Below are positions 24,159-33,386 of a DNA stretch of 64,000 bases, piece by piece. Position numbers and translations under genes: made by a program. The DNA is from an uncultured Marinicella sp. (GTDB lineage: Bacteria; Pseudomonadota; Gammaproteobacteria; Xanthomonadales; Marinicellaceae), in the NCBI GenBank assembly GCA_947502595.1, contig CANNAM010000004.1, forward strand, positions 62,001-126,000. Direction: 5' to 3'. The first letter of the stretch is position 1. Every line of letters starts with the position of its first letter. The notes under the pieces were generated by a model, which saw only the letters and a list, made by a program, of their open reading frames with translations, ran no database searches and was not told the DNA's origin.

Positions 24159-25939
24159 AATCAGCCTCAATCACATCTGATCTGACAACAATAAACGACC
24201 CGTTGGCCGCTGAAAAAGCACCCACTGTTACAGGTGCTGAGTCAATTATATTGAGCCTATTGGCAGAAGGGGTGACGCAGATTTTTGGTTACCCAGGTGG
24301 TGCCATCATGCCCACTTATGATGCTTTGATGGATTTTGAGGAGCAAATTCAACACATATTGGTTCGGCATGAACAAGGTGCGGTACATGCCGCTCAAGGC
24401 TATGCCCGGGCCTCTGGAAAAGTCGGTGTGTGTTTGGCTACCTCAGGCCCTGGTGCCACCAATTTAATCACTGGAATTGCTGATGCTTACTTAGACTCAA
24501 CACCGCTGGTTTGTATCACTGGCCAAGTTTTTGCGCACTTGTTGGGCACCGATGCTTTTCAGGAAATCGATATTTTAGATATATCGATCCCGGTGACCAA
24601 ATGGAATATCAAAGTCACCCAAGCCAGTCAAATACCAGCGGCTGTGGCCAAAGCATTTTATATTGCCAAAAGCGGACGACCAGGTCCGGTGCTGATAGAC
24701 ATCACTAAAAACGCCCAAACCGAAGGGCTGACTTTTGCTTACCAGCCTTGTTTACAATTGTTCAGCTATGAACCCTATCCACAACCCAATGAATTGGCAT
24801 TGGTCAGGGCGGCCAGTTTAATCAATGCCGCCAAAAAACCCCTGGTGTTATTTGGTCAAGGGGTGATTCTGGGTGCTGCGGAGCAAGCATTTTTAGCCTT
24901 TGCTGAACGTTGTGGTGCGCCACTGGCAGCCACTATTTTAGGTTTGTCAGCCATCCCAACTGACCACCCTCAGTATGTCGGAATGCTGGGTATGCACGGT
25001 AATTATGCCCCGAATACACTGACCAACGAGTGTGATGTATTGATAGCAGTTGGGATGCGGTTTGATGATCGGGTTACCAGTAATTTAGCTTATTATGCCA
25101 AACAAGCACAAATCATTCACTTGGAAATTGACCCTTCAGAGATCAACAAAAATGTGGCTGTAGATGTGGCAGTGTTGGGCGACGTTAAACAAACCCTCCC
25201 GGCACTGACAAAACTTCTCGATGTCAATCAACACCCACAATGGTTTGCAGAATTTCATCGGCTGCAAGCCACAGAGCAAAATAAGATTATTAACTATGAC
25301 CTCAAGCCCCAAAGTGATGCCATCAACATGGCTGAAGTGATTGAGTGTTTAAACCAACAAGATGAAAACTGTATTGTCGTTACTGACGTTGGGCAGCACC
25401 AGATGGTGGCTTGTCGCTATGCCAAGTTCAAGCAAAGTCGAAGTCTGATTACATCCGGTGGTTTAGGAACCATGGGCTTTTGTTTACCTGCTGCCATCGG
25501 CGCGAAGTTTGCTCGGCCTGACAGGCAGGTGGTTGGCATTGTAGGCGATGGAGGTGTGCAAATGACCATCCAAGAACTGGGTGTATTGATGCAACATCAA
25601 CTGCCAGTCAAAATGATTATTTTAAACAATCAATTTTTAGGCATGGTGCGTCAATGGCAAGAACTGTACTTCGATAAGCGTTATGCTTCTACGGCCATGT
25701 CCAATCCTGATTTTGGGCGCATTGCTGATGGTTATGCGATCAGCAATGCCAGAGTCAGCAACAGAGAACAACTGGCTGCTGCAGTTCAAACCATGTTATC
25801 CCACTCTGGTGCTTATATTTTAGAAGTTATGGTGGCGCAACAAGACAACGTCTTTCCAATCATCACCCCCGGTGCCTCAGTGGCTGAAATGTGCTTGGGT
25901 ACCGCTAACGACAACAGTGAGGAGGTGCAACATGAATAA
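24155..25939 (+). CDS. ilvB: Acetolactate synthase, large catalytic subunit
   Basis: 594 residues, TPP-dependent. An N-terminal extension of ~25 residues precedes '[32 protein letters not shown]'. The catalytic Glu that activates TPP is in '[19 protein letters not shown]'; the TPP-Mg motif is '[12 protein letters not shown]...[12 protein letters not shown]'. FAD/oxygenase-like middle domain ~200-330. It condenses pyruvate with pyruvate or 2-oxobutyrate in the first common step for Val/Leu/Ile. Its end overlaps the small-subunit gene by 8 bases. Confidence 0.96.
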   Translation: MKSASITSDLTTINDPLAAEKAPTVTGAESIILSLLAEGVTQIFGYPGGAIMPTYDALMDFEEQIQHILVRHEQGAVHAAQGYARASGKVGVCLATSGPGATNLITGIADAYLDSTPLVCITGQVFAHLLGTDAFQEIDILDISIPVTKWNIKVTQASQIPAAVAKAFYIAKSGRPGPVLIDITKNAQTEGLTFAYQPCLQLFSYEPYPQPNELALVRAASLINAAKKPLVLFGQGVILGAAEQAFLAFAERCGAPLAATILGLSAIPTDHPQYVGMLGMHGNYAPNTLTNECDVLIAVGMRFDDRVTSNLAYYAKQAQIIHLEIDPSEINKNVAVDVAVLGDVKQTLPALTKLLDVNQHPQWFAEFHRLQATEQNKIINYDLKPQSDAINMAEVIECLNQQDENCIVVTDVGQHQMVACRYAKFKQSRSLITSGGLGTMGFCLPAAIGAKFARPDRQVVGIVGDGGVQMTIQELGVLMQHQLPVKMIILNNQFLGMVRQWQELYFDKRYASTAMSNPDFGRIADGYAISNARVSNREQLAAAVQTMLSHSGAYILEVMVAQQDNVFPIITPGASVAEMCLGTANDNSEEVQHE

Positions 25940-26507
25940 TCACTATACTTTTGCTATTTATTCAAATGATCAAGCCGGGATATTGAACCGCATAACGGCG
26001 GTATTTTCCAGAGCAGGTCTGAATATTGAAGCTTTATCAGTGTGTGAATCGGCCCAGTCAGGTTTATTCAGACACAATGTTCAAGTCAGCTGTGATCAGC
26101 AAACTGGATTCAGGGTAAGTAAACAATTGGAGCGACAAATTGAAGTCGTTAAAGCTGATTTTTTTCATCAAGATGAGGTAATTCAGCAAGAAGTAGCGCT
26201 GTATAAAATGGCTTCAAAATCCATGTTAGAGCAGGCCCTAACTGAGCAGATTATGCACCGCCATCATGCCCGCGTACTGAGCATGAACAGTGAATTTACG
26301 GTGCTTGAAAAAATCGGTAATCGCTCGGAATGTCAGGCCTTACTTGATGATTTATCGGTTATTGGGGTGCTTGAATTTGTGCGCTCAGGACCAGTCAGTA
26401 TCAGTAGGCCCATGTCAGCACAAGAAATACCGACAGATGGTACGGTAAGTCAACAACTCAATCCTGGTAGAGCTGTAAGTGCTGTGCCAGCAGAAACTTC
26501 ACTTTAA
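25932..26507 (+). CDS. ilvN: Acetolactate synthase, small regulatory subunit
   Basis: 191 residues from ATG 25932, not the track start at 25872, because GAGGAGG precedes it by a few bases and the ACT domain begins at once ('FAIYSNDQAGILNRITAVFSRAGLNIEAL'). The second half ('HHARVLSMNSEFTVLEKIGNRSECQALL') is the ALS-small C-terminal domain. ACT domains bind valine or related effectors and mediate feedback control of IlvB. The last ~35 residues are a polar tail ('QEIPTDGTVSQQLN') beyond the usual family end. Confidence 0.92.
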   Translation: MNNHYTFAIYSNDQAGILNRITAVFSRAGLNIEALSVCESAQSGLFRHNVQVSCDQQTGFRVSKQLERQIEVVKADFFHQDEVIQQEVALYKMASKSMLEQALTEQIMHRHHARVLSMNSEFTVLEKIGNRSECQALLDDLSVIGVLEFVRSGPVSISRPMSAQEIPTDGTVSQQLNPGRAVSAVPAETSL

Positions 26508-26530
26508 TATCAAAAATAATAGGATTAATT

Positions 26531-27577
26531 ATGGCACAGTTAAATTTTGGCGGAACAACAGAAGAAGTGGTCACTCGAGAAGAGTACCCTTTGGCAAAAG
26601 CCCAAGACTTTTTAAGCAACAAAACCATTGCAGTGCTTGGCTACGGGGTGCAAGGACCTGGTCAAGCATTGAACCTGAAAGACAATGGTTTCAATGTTAT
26701 TGTCGGTCAACGCAAAGGTGGGGGGTCTTGGAATAAAGCCATTGAGGATGGCTGGGTAGAAGGTGAAACTTTATTTGAATTGGCAGCAGCCACCCAGCAA
26801 GCAGATGTGGTGATGTACTTATTGTCAGATGCTGGTCAAATTTCAGCCTGGCCGGAAGTTAAGGCCAATCTGAATGCTGGTGATACCTTGTATTTTTCGC
26901 ATGGTTTTGCCGTTACATACCATCAGCAAACAGGCATTGTGCCGCCCAAAGATGTCGATGTGGTGCTGGTCGCTCCAAAAGGTTCTGGCCGGTCATTGCG
27001 GACGTTTTTTAAACAAGGCAAAGGCTTGAACTCCAGTTATGCAATCTTTCAAGATGTCACCGGTCATGCCAAACAAACAGCGACTGCTCTGGGTATCGGC
27101 GTGGGTTCAGGGTATTTGTTTGAAACTGACTTCAAAAAAGAGGTTTATTCTGACTTAACCGGTGAGCGGGGCATTTTAATGGGTGCCATTGCTGGTTTAT
27201 TTGAAGCACAGTATAATGTATTACGTAAACATGGCCACTCGCCATCAGAAGCTTTCAATGAAACAGTTGAAGAATTGACCCAAAGTTTGATGCCTTTGGT
27301 CGCTGATAATGGCATGGACTGGATGTTTGCCAATACTTCAACCACCGCACAACGTGGTGCATTGGACTGGCGGCATAAATTCCGCGAAGCCAACACACCA
27401 ATTTTTGAAGATTTGTATGCCAGTGTGGCCAGCGGTGAAGAGGCCCGTGTGGTGATTGAGGCCAACCAAAAGCCTGATTACCGAGAAAAATTGAATCAAG
27501 AACTTGAGGCGCTGCGAAATTCTGAGTTGTGGCAAACCGGTCAACAAGTCAGAAAACTCAGACCAGAAAATGTTTGA
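26531..27577 (+). CDS. ilvC: Ketol-acid reductoisomerase (NADP+), short form
   Basis: 348 residues. Rossmann motif 'VLGYGVQGPGQALNLKDNG', cofactor loop 'GQRKGGGSW', 'SHGFAVTYHQQTGIVPP', 'VAPKGSG', 'VGSGYLFETDF', and the Mg-binding helix 'EVYSDLTGERGILMG'. It isomerises and reduces acetolactate and acetohydroxybutyrate. Compared with the ~490-residue E. coli enzyme this is the short form; several stretches ('YGVQGPGQALNLKDNG', 'YSDLTGERG') are those I associate with Bacteroidota-type enzymes (memory, not searched). AGGATT precedes the ATG. Five bases separate it from ilvA. Confidence 0.94.
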   Translation: MAQLNFGGTTEEVVTREEYPLAKAQDFLSNKTIAVLGYGVQGPGQALNLKDNGFNVIVGQRKGGGSWNKAIEDGWVEGETLFELAAATQQADVVMYLLSDAGQISAWPEVKANLNAGDTLYFSHGFAVTYHQQTGIVPPKDVDVVLVAPKGSGRSLRTFFKQGKGLNSSYAIFQDVTGHAKQTATALGIGVGSGYLFETDFKKEVYSDLTGERGILMGAIAGLFEAQYNVLRKHGHSPSEAFNETVEELTQSLMPLVADNGMDWMFANTSTTAQRGALDWRHKFREANTPIFEDLYASVASGEEARVVIEANQKPDYREKLNQELEALRNSELWQTGQQVRKLRPENV

Positions 27578-27582
27578 ACAAT

Positions 27583-28857
27583 ATGATTGATCTCACCCCA
27601 GCTCTCAAAGAAACAGTGGCTCATATCGATGTTGATGCGGCCATCAAACGACTCAAAGGTGTGGTTGAACCCACGCCTTTGTTGTCTAATTTGACGTACA
27701 GCAATGAATTTGGTGCTGAAGTTTTATTGAAGCGTGAGGACTTACAGACCGTGCGCTCCTATAAAATCCGTGGTGCATACAATAAAATTTCAGCCTTACT
27801 GGAACAACAGCCCAAGCTCTCACATGTGGTTTGCGCCAGTGCGGGCAACCACGCCCAGGGAGTGGCTTACACATGTCGAAAACTGGGGGTAAAAGCCGCT
27901 GTGTATATGCCAATTACAACGCCACAACAAAAAGTTGAACAGGTTAAAATGTTTGGTGGTGATCAAGTTGAGTTGGTGCTGATTGGTGACACTTTTGATG
28001 AAGCACAACAACAAGCTGTTATTTATAGTGAACAACAGCAATACCCGTTTATTCACCCTTTCGATGACCCTGACATCATTGCTGGCCAAGCAACAATAGG
28101 TGTCGAAATACTGCAACAATGTCAGCAGTCAATAGATCATATCTTTGTACCAATAGGCGGTGGTGGTTTGGCAGCTGGCATGTTAACGGTGATCAAAAAA
28201 TTATCACCACACACACAAGTCATTGGTGTGGAGCCTGAAGGTGCTGCATCGATGACTGCTGCGATACAAGCTGGTCACAACACCAAGCTGGATCACATGA
28301 GTCGTTTTGTTGATGGCGCTGCTGTCCAGCAGGTGGGTAGTCACACTTTCAAAATCTGTCAATCATTGTTGGATGATGTCATCACTGTGCCAGATGGATT
28401 GACTTGTCAGGCCATATTAAGCCTGTATAACAAAGATGCCATTGTGGTGGAACCAGCTGGGGCATTATCCATAGCTGGTTTGCATCAATACCAAGATCGA
28501 ATCAAGGGCAAACGGGTGGTGTGTGTACTCAGTGGCAGCAACAATGACATCACCCGAATCGAAGAAATTCGTGAACGTGCGCTGTTGTACAATGGTTTGA
28601 AACATTATTTCTTGGTGCGTTTTCCACAGCGAGCCGGTGCTTTAAAAGAGTTTGTTGCGGAGGTGTTGGGTCCAACTGATGACATCACATATTTTCAGTA
28701 CCATAAGAAACACAACCGTGAGCATGGTCCGGCTGTGGTGGGCATTGAATTGAAATTAGCTGCGGATTTCGATTCTTTGTTGCAGCGCATGAAAGCCGGT
28801 GGTTTCTTTAATGATTACCTCAATAACCAACCAGAATTATTTTCGATGTTGATGTGA
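27583..28857 (+). CDS. ilvA: Threonine ammonia-lyase (biosynthetic)
   Basis: 424 residues from ATG 27583; the track start at 27529 lies inside ilvC. PLP lysine in 'VRSYKIRGAYNKI', glycine-rich loop 'IGGGGLAAGM', C-terminal ACT-like domain ('LVRFPQRAGALKEFVAEVLGPTDDITYFQYHKK') for feedback by isoleucine. It makes 2-oxobutyrate from threonine, the first committed Ile step. One regulatory domain rather than two, i.e. the ~420-residue type and not the ~510-residue E. coli type. As the last gene it completes a six-gene set for the whole Ile/Val pathway. Confidence 0.94.
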   Translation: MIDLTPALKETVAHIDVDAAIKRLKGVVEPTPLLSNLTYSNEFGAEVLLKREDLQTVRSYKIRGAYNKISALLEQQPKLSHVVCASAGNHAQGVAYTCRKLGVKAAVYMPITTPQQKVEQVKMFGGDQVELVLIGDTFDEAQQQAVIYSEQQQYPFIHPFDDPDIIAGQATIGVEILQQCQQSIDHIFVPIGGGGLAAGMLTVIKKLSPHTQVIGVEPEGAASMTAAIQAGHNTKLDHMSRFVDGAAVQQVGSHTFKICQSLLDDVITVPDGLTCQAILSLYNKDAIVVEPAGALSIAGLHQYQDRIKGKRVVCVLSGSNNDITRIEEIRERALLYNGLKHYFLVRFPQRAGALKEFVAEVLGPTDDITYFQYHKKHNREHGPAVVGIELKLAADFDSLLQRMKAGGFFNDYLNNQPELFSMLM

Positions 28858-28938
28858 TCTGCCTTGCCCTTTTGAACTGAAGGTTTATTGTAGATAGTCA
28901 AGCAGAATGAATAATTTACTGGTTAAGTCGTGGCTGTA

Positions 28939-28968
28939 TGCCTTCTCAAGCAGATGCTTGGGAAGGCA
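28939..28968. terminator. Strong hairpin between convergent ilvA and dsbC
   Basis: TGCCTTCTCAAGCA (28939-28952), a GA turn, and TGCTTGGGAAGGCA (28955-28968): a 14-bp stem with a single T-G wobble. It lies 81 bases after ilvA and 40 after dsbC, in convergent orientation. No T-run follows on either strand, so if it ends transcription it is not a classic intrinsic terminator; an RNA 3'-end stabiliser is an alternative. Confidence 0.5.
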
Positions 28969-29008
28969 GATGAGTTTGGTCAATAGAGATCAAAACCCCC
29001 AAGTTGAA

Positions 29009-29743
29009 TCAGTGCTTGCTTTTAGACAGTGCAATGCGTTGTTTGAGTTGTTCTGGGGTTTGGTAACCGGGTATCAAAGTGCCATCAGCTAAGACGATGT
29101 AAGGAGTGCCTTTGATTCCCGCATTCAGGGCCAGTTTATATTGCGATTCGATCGGGTTAGGACACATCAGTGGTTCGAGGTTAGCACCCGCTATGGCTTG
29201 ATTTATGGCCTGTTGTTGGTCTTTTGCACACCAAACGTTGACTGCTTTTTGATGTGAGGCTGAGCCGATACCTGCTCTGGGATAAAACAAATACGAGACA
29301 CCAATACCAGCTTGGTTAAACGCGTTGATGTTTTCATGGAATTTCCGGCACACCCCACAATCTATATCGGTAAAAACCGTCACTTGGTCAGTCATTTCTG
29401 CGGGTAAAAAATCAATGCTGTTATGGCTTTTTTTGAACTCATTCATTAACTCATTGCGAAGGCTGTTCTGGGTCAATTCGGTTAAGTTGACTTGGTCTTT
29501 AATACTCAATAGATTGCCATCAAATATATAGGCACCATCTTCACTGAGGTAAATGACTTCCTTGGTGGAGGAACCTGAAACCACAACTTGCTTGATGCCT
29601 TTCACCGGCGTGTCTGTGACAGATTCAACAGTGATTTTTTGCGGCGACATGGATTGTAAGGCTTGTTGGTATTGAGCGTCTTTTGGGTTGGCAAGTGACA
29701 GGCTGGCCAGCAAGGTTGTGATCAGGGCAAGCAGGGTTTTCAT
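29009..29743 (-). CDS. dsbC: Thiol:disulfide interchange protein DsbC
   Basis: 244 residues with signal peptide 'LLALITTLLASLSLA'. N-terminal dimerisation domain (~25-85, 'VSGSSTKEVIYLSEDGAYIFDGNLL') then a thioredoxin fold with active site 'FTDIDCGVCRKFHENI' (CGVC instead of E. coli CGYC), a second Cys pair ('VWCAKDQ...LMCPNP') and the cis-Pro loop 'GIKGTPYIVLADG'. It isomerises wrong disulfides in the periplasm. Convergent with ilvA; divergent from the AbgT transporter. Confidence 0.92.
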   Translation of the reverse strand: MKTLLALITTLLASLSLANPKDAQYQQALQSMSPQKITVESVTDTPVKGIKQVVVSGSSTKEVIYLSEDGAYIFDGNLLSIKDQVNLTELTQNSLRNELMNEFKKSHNSIDFLPAEMTDQVTVFTDIDCGVCRKFHENINAFNQAGIGVSYLFYPRAGIGSASHQKAVNVWCAKDQQQAINQAIAGANLEPLMCPNPIESQYKLALNAGIKGTPYIVLADGTLIPGYQTPEQLKQRIALSKSKH

Positions 29744-29801
29744 ATCAGTTCTCTGGTTGGTTGAATAAACTTATTAAAGGTATGTATCTGACTGCACAGG
29801 C

Positions 29802-29926
29802 ATTTATTTGTTCAAATAAATTTAATTTCAACTGCCTTGATAGTTTTGAAAGGGTTGAAAACACTGAGTTTCCTGGCTAAATAACCATGAATTGTCGGTT
29901 GAAAAGCACTGGTTTTTAGTTGAAAA
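29802..29926. promoter_or_regulatory. Palindrome and GTTGAAAA repeats upstream of the AbgT gene
   Basis: A perfect palindrome ATTTATTTG-TT-CAAATAAAT occupies 29802-29821. Three direct repeats of GTTGAAAA follow at 29854-29861, 29898-29905 and 29919-29926, spaced 44 and 21 bases, close to multiples of the helical turn; the first two extend as GGTTGAAAA(G)CACTG. The region is shared by divergent dsbC and the transporter. These look like regulator sites, but no factor can be named. Confidence 0.4.
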
Positions 29927-29973
29927 TGGTCGGTTTGCAAATAAAAGTTAACAGCGCCACGAGGAGCCAAATT

Positions 29974-31593
29974 TTGACTACGAAAAGCCAAACTACAAAA
30001 GATAATCAGCCGCCAAACCCAAATCAATCAGCCGAGCAAAATTCTGGCTGGTTCGCTAAATTTTTAGCCACTGTTGAATGGCTGGGTAATTTGTTGCCTC
30101 ATCCAATAACATTGTTTGCCTTGTTTTGTGTGTTCATTGTGGTGTTCAGTGGTGTCGCTGAATTCTTTGGCTTGAGTGTGCCAGACCCACGTCCGGTGGG
30201 TGCAGCAGGACGAGAAGCCGACGGGGTGATTGAAGTCATTTCATTGTTCTCAGGCGAGGGATTGCGACGCATAGTGGCAGGTTTGGTGACTAATTTTACC
30301 GGTTTTACACCGTTAGGTACGGTGTTGGTGGCCTTGTTAGGGGTTTCGGTGGCTGAACATTCTGGCATGTTGTCTGCGGCCATGCGATCATTGGTGATGG
30401 GTGCGTCGAAACGCATGGTTACGGTCATGGTGGTGTTCGCTGGGGTGGTATCAAATACCGCATCTGAGCTGGGCTATGTGGTACTGATTCCGATGGCAGC
30501 ATTGATATTTCATTCTTTGGGTCGCCATCCATTGGCTGGTTTGGCTGCTGCATTTGCTGGGGTCTCTGCGGGTTACAGTGCCAATTTATTCATTGGTACG
30601 GTAGACCCATTGTTATCCGGCATCACCCAAGAAGCTGCACAAATGTTGGACCCCAGTTATTTGGTTGGTGCAGAGGTGAACTGGTATTTTATGATTGTCA
30701 GCACTTTCCTGATTGCTTTGATGGGTACTTTTGTTACTGAAAAAATTGTTGAACCCAGGTTGGGTAAATACAACCCTGCCGAAGCCAGTATTGATTTGGG
30801 TGAGCAGCAAGTGGAAGACGTTACCGCTCAAGAACGTAAAGCCCTGCGTATGGCGGGGGTTACCTTTTTAATTCTGTGTGCATTGTTGGCACTGACGGTG
30901 GTGCCTGAATGGGGTGTATTGCGAAATCAGGAAACCGGTGGAGTGAAAAATTCACCTTTCTTAAAAGGCATCGTGGCTTATATTTTCATCACTTTTGCAG
31001 TCCCTGGTTTTGTCTATGGACGGGTGGCTGGCACCATGAAAAATGACCGTGATGTGATCGATGCCATGAGTAAAAGCATGAGCACCATGGGCATGTACAT
31101 CGTGCTGGTGTTTTTTGCCGCGCAATTTGTGGCGTTTTTTAAATGGACCAACTTAGGTACGGTATTGGCAGTTAAGGGTGCGGTTTTATTACAAACTTTG
31201 GGCTTGGACGGTCCTGAAGTGTTTGTGTTTTTTATTCTTTTGTGTGGGGTGGTTAACCTGACTTTAGGCAGTGCTTCTGCACAGTGGGCGGTGACCGCAC
31301 CGATTTTTGTGCCGATGTTGATGCTGATCGGCTTTGCACCTGAAACCATTCAGGCTGCTTACCGGATTGGTGATTCAGTAACCAATGTCATCACCCCGAT
31401 GATGAGTTATTTTGGCCTGATCTTGGCAGTGGCTGCACAGTATAAAAAAGATTTGGGTATTGGCACCTTGATTGCTACCATGTTGCCTTACAGTATGGTG
31501 TTTTTCGTCGGCTGGACACTGTTGTTTTACCTCTGGGTTTTTGTGATTGGTTTTCCAGTTGGGCCTGGTGCAGCGACTTACTATACACCTTAA
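29974..31593 (+). CDS. AbgT-family transporter
   Basis: 539 residues from a TTG at 29974, preferred because GAGGAG (29961-29966) lies 7 bases upstream; the in-frame ATG at 29926 has no ribosome site. About 10-12 membrane helices. AbgT signatures: 'VEWLGNLLPHPITLFALFC', 'TGFTPLGTVLVALLGVSVAEHSGMLSA', 'SNTASELGYVVLIPMAALIFHSLGRHPLAG', 'GYSANLFIGTVDPLLSGIT', 'SASAQWAVTAPIFVPMLMLIGFAPE' and 'YRIGDSVTNVITPMMSYF'. The family includes the p-aminobenzoyl-glutamate importer AbgT and the MtrF/YdaH sulfonamide exporters; folB lies nearby but the substrate remains open. A polar N-terminal tail of ~25 residues precedes TM1. Confidence 0.9.
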   Translation: MTTKSQTTKDNQPPNPNQSAEQNSGWFAKFLATVEWLGNLLPHPITLFALFCVFIVVFSGVAEFFGLSVPDPRPVGAAGREADGVIEVISLFSGEGLRRIVAGLVTNFTGFTPLGTVLVALLGVSVAEHSGMLSAAMRSLVMGASKRMVTVMVVFAGVVSNTASELGYVVLIPMAALIFHSLGRHPLAGLAAAFAGVSAGYSANLFIGTVDPLLSGITQEAAQMLDPSYLVGAEVNWYFMIVSTFLIALMGTFVTEKIVEPRLGKYNPAEASIDLGEQQVEDVTAQERKALRMAGVTFLILCALLALTVVPEWGVLRNQETGGVKNSPFLKGIVAYIFITFAVPGFVYGRVAGTMKNDRDVIDAMSKSMSTMGMYIVLVFFAAQFVAFFKWTNLGTVLAVKGAVLLQTLGLDGPEVFVFFILLCGVVNLTLGSASAQWAVTAPIFVPMLMLIGFAPETIQAAYRIGDSVTNVITPMMSYFGLILAVAAQYKKDLGIGTLIATMLPYSMVFFVGWTLLFYLWVFVIGFPVGPGAATYYTP

Positions 31594-31610
31594 AATAGTC
31601 GAAAAAAATC

Positions 31611-33386
31611 GTGAAAGACAGTCGTAAAAAGTTTGATTTATACCTGGCTGTTACTGTGGCGCTTGGCTTTTATGTGATGTTGTATCACCGCAGTGTGGCG
31701 GTGGAAACAGTGGTTGCGCAGGTACAAGAGTGTGGTGGTTGTTACCAGTCGTGGGTGTTGATGTCTGATGGTTGGTTGGCGCTGCTGTTCATGCTGTTGA
31801 TGGTGGTTGCTTATTGGGCGCCATGGTATTTGCTCCGGACACTGGCACGGTTGTTGGTGGTTGCGCTGATACTGCTTTACTTACTTGATTTAACTTTGTT
31901 CAAAAACCTCATCGTTCGTTTGTTCTTTTATGACATCAGTACGTTTTTTGATTTGAACGCCATCAAATCTTGGCTCAGTCATGCCAATGGTATTTGGGCC
32001 TTCCCACTGGTCATCAGTGTGCTTGGGTTATTCTTTGTGTTTGTGTTTAAGCACCAAAAGTCTGCCATGCATTATGGTCTATTGGCCTTGTTATTCAGTC
32101 CGATGCTGGTTTGGGCGTATGTAAACTTGAACCATAAGCCCATCAAGTTCGTACATGATATGTACATCAGGAACTTTATTTCAATCAACCTCCAGATGGG
32201 TGAGGCGGTTGCCTACAGTCCTGAGTTTGTTGAAGCGGCAGCTCAGCGCATAGACAGTTATGAAGCATTGCAATGTAAGCCTGGGCTCAAACAACAACCC
32301 AACATCATTTTGGTGGTGCTTGAGTCGTTTTCATTTTATCAAAGTCAGTTGTTGTCTGGTATTTATGACTGGACACCGAACGTCGATAAATTGGCCCGGC
32401 AATATAAGTATTTTGATCAGTTTTACGCCAATAATTTCAACAGTCTAGGTGGTCGCTTGGCCATGCTGACTGGGGAAAAAACATTCCGTCAAGTAGCGCC
32501 TTTTATGACCACCATGCGGCAAGGCTATTATAACACCCAACGCAATTTGCCGGCGATCTTACGTGAAAACAATTACCACAGCAGTTTTTTAGATGCGGCA
32601 GATTTAGGTTTCACCAATACCGGTGACTACATGCGCAGCCTTGGTTTTGATTTTGTTGAAGGACATGAAGCTTCGTTTTATATCGGACACCCTCGATTTG
32701 CTTATGAAGCGGTTGCCGATGAAGTGCTTTATGACAGGGTACTTGAGTACACCAAGCAAGCCGAGCAACCTTATTTTAGTATGGTCATAACGGTTTCCTC
32801 TCACCATCCTTATATCGACCCAAGGACCCAGCAGCCAGATTTGGAGGCTGTGATTAAATACGCAGATCAGGCGGTTTATCGGTTTTATCAAGACCTGTTG
32901 GCCCAAGATTTTTTCAGCAATGGTGTGTTGATTTTGACCAGTGACCACCGCAGTATGACACCTTTATTTGAGCAAGAATTGGCAGCGCTTGGTGAGCCGG
33001 CTTTGGCCAAAGTGCCATTGGTTTTGATTGGTAAAGATTATGCAGGCTTGGGTGTGGATTCAGCATTAACCCAACAATCTGATTTGTTGAACTCTATACA
33101 GTACCTGATTGCGCCAGAACACTGTTACCGTCAAGGTGAGGGCAATGTATTGGCTCAACCGGCGCAATCCGCAGATTGTGTGTTCCATAACCGCGGTGAC
33201 TACCGTGACCAAGTAGATGTTTATTGTCAGGCCGGAGCATCTTATGGACAAGTAAAATTAAAAGGTGATGACACTGAGTTACACAAAGGGTCGATTCCTA
33301 ATGCAGAGCAGGTCATAGACTTTATCAATGTATCAAGGGTGGCCAATATGCTGCGAGATGCTGCCTATCAAGGTCAAGGTGATTAG
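31611..33386 (+). CDS. LTA-synthase-like membrane sulfatase/phosphotransferase
   Basis: 591 residues, GTG start at 31611. Four to five N-terminal membrane helices (~10-190) followed by a periplasmic alkaline-phosphatase-fold domain. Metal and active-site motifs: 'PNIILVVLESFSFYQ' (Glu ligand), 'NNFNSLGGRLAMLTG' (candidate Ser/Thr nucleophile), 'VITVSSHHPYIDP' and 'GVLILTSDHRSM' (Asp-His ligands). In Gram-negatives such enzymes transfer phosphoglycerol or phosphoethanolamine to periplasmic glycans or lipids. The usual nucleophile threonine context is changed to Asn-Ser-Leu-Gly-Gly, so the mechanism deserves care. It follows the AbgT gene by 17 bases and overlaps convergent folB by 4 bases. Confidence 0.8.
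   Translation: MKDSRKKFDLYLAVTVALGFYVMLYHRSVAVETVVAQVQECGGCYQSWVLMSDGWLALLFMLLMVVAYWAPWYLLRTLARLLVVALILLYLLDLTLFKNLIVRLFFYDISTFFDLNAIKSWLSHANGIWAFPLVISVLGLFFVFVFKHQKSAMHYGLLALLFSPMLVWAYVNLNHKPIKFVHDMYIRNFISINLQMGEAVAYSPEFVEAAAQRIDSYEALQCKPGLKQQPNIILVVLESFSFYQSQLLSGIYDWTPNVDKLARQYKYFDQFYANNFNSLGGRLAMLTGEKTFRQVAPFMTTMRQGYYNTQRNLPAILRENNYHSSFLDAADLGFTNTGDYMRSLGFDFVEGHEASFYIGHPRFAYEAVADEVLYDRVLEYTKQAEQPYFSMVITVSSHHPYIDPRTQQPDLEAVIKYADQAVYRFYQDLLAQDFFSNGVLILTSDHRSMTPLFEQELAALGEPALAKVPLVLIGKDYAGLGVDSALTQQSDLLNSIQYLIAPEHCYRQGEGNVLAQPAQSADCVFHNRGDYRDQVDVYCQAGASYGQVKLKGDDTELHKGSIPNAEQVIDFINVSRVANMLRDAAYQGQGD

Noticed and set aside
29812-30027. 71-codon minus-strand ORF between dsbC and the AbgT gene
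   Set aside because: It overlaps the AbgT start and the regulatory repeats and shows no protein-like features.
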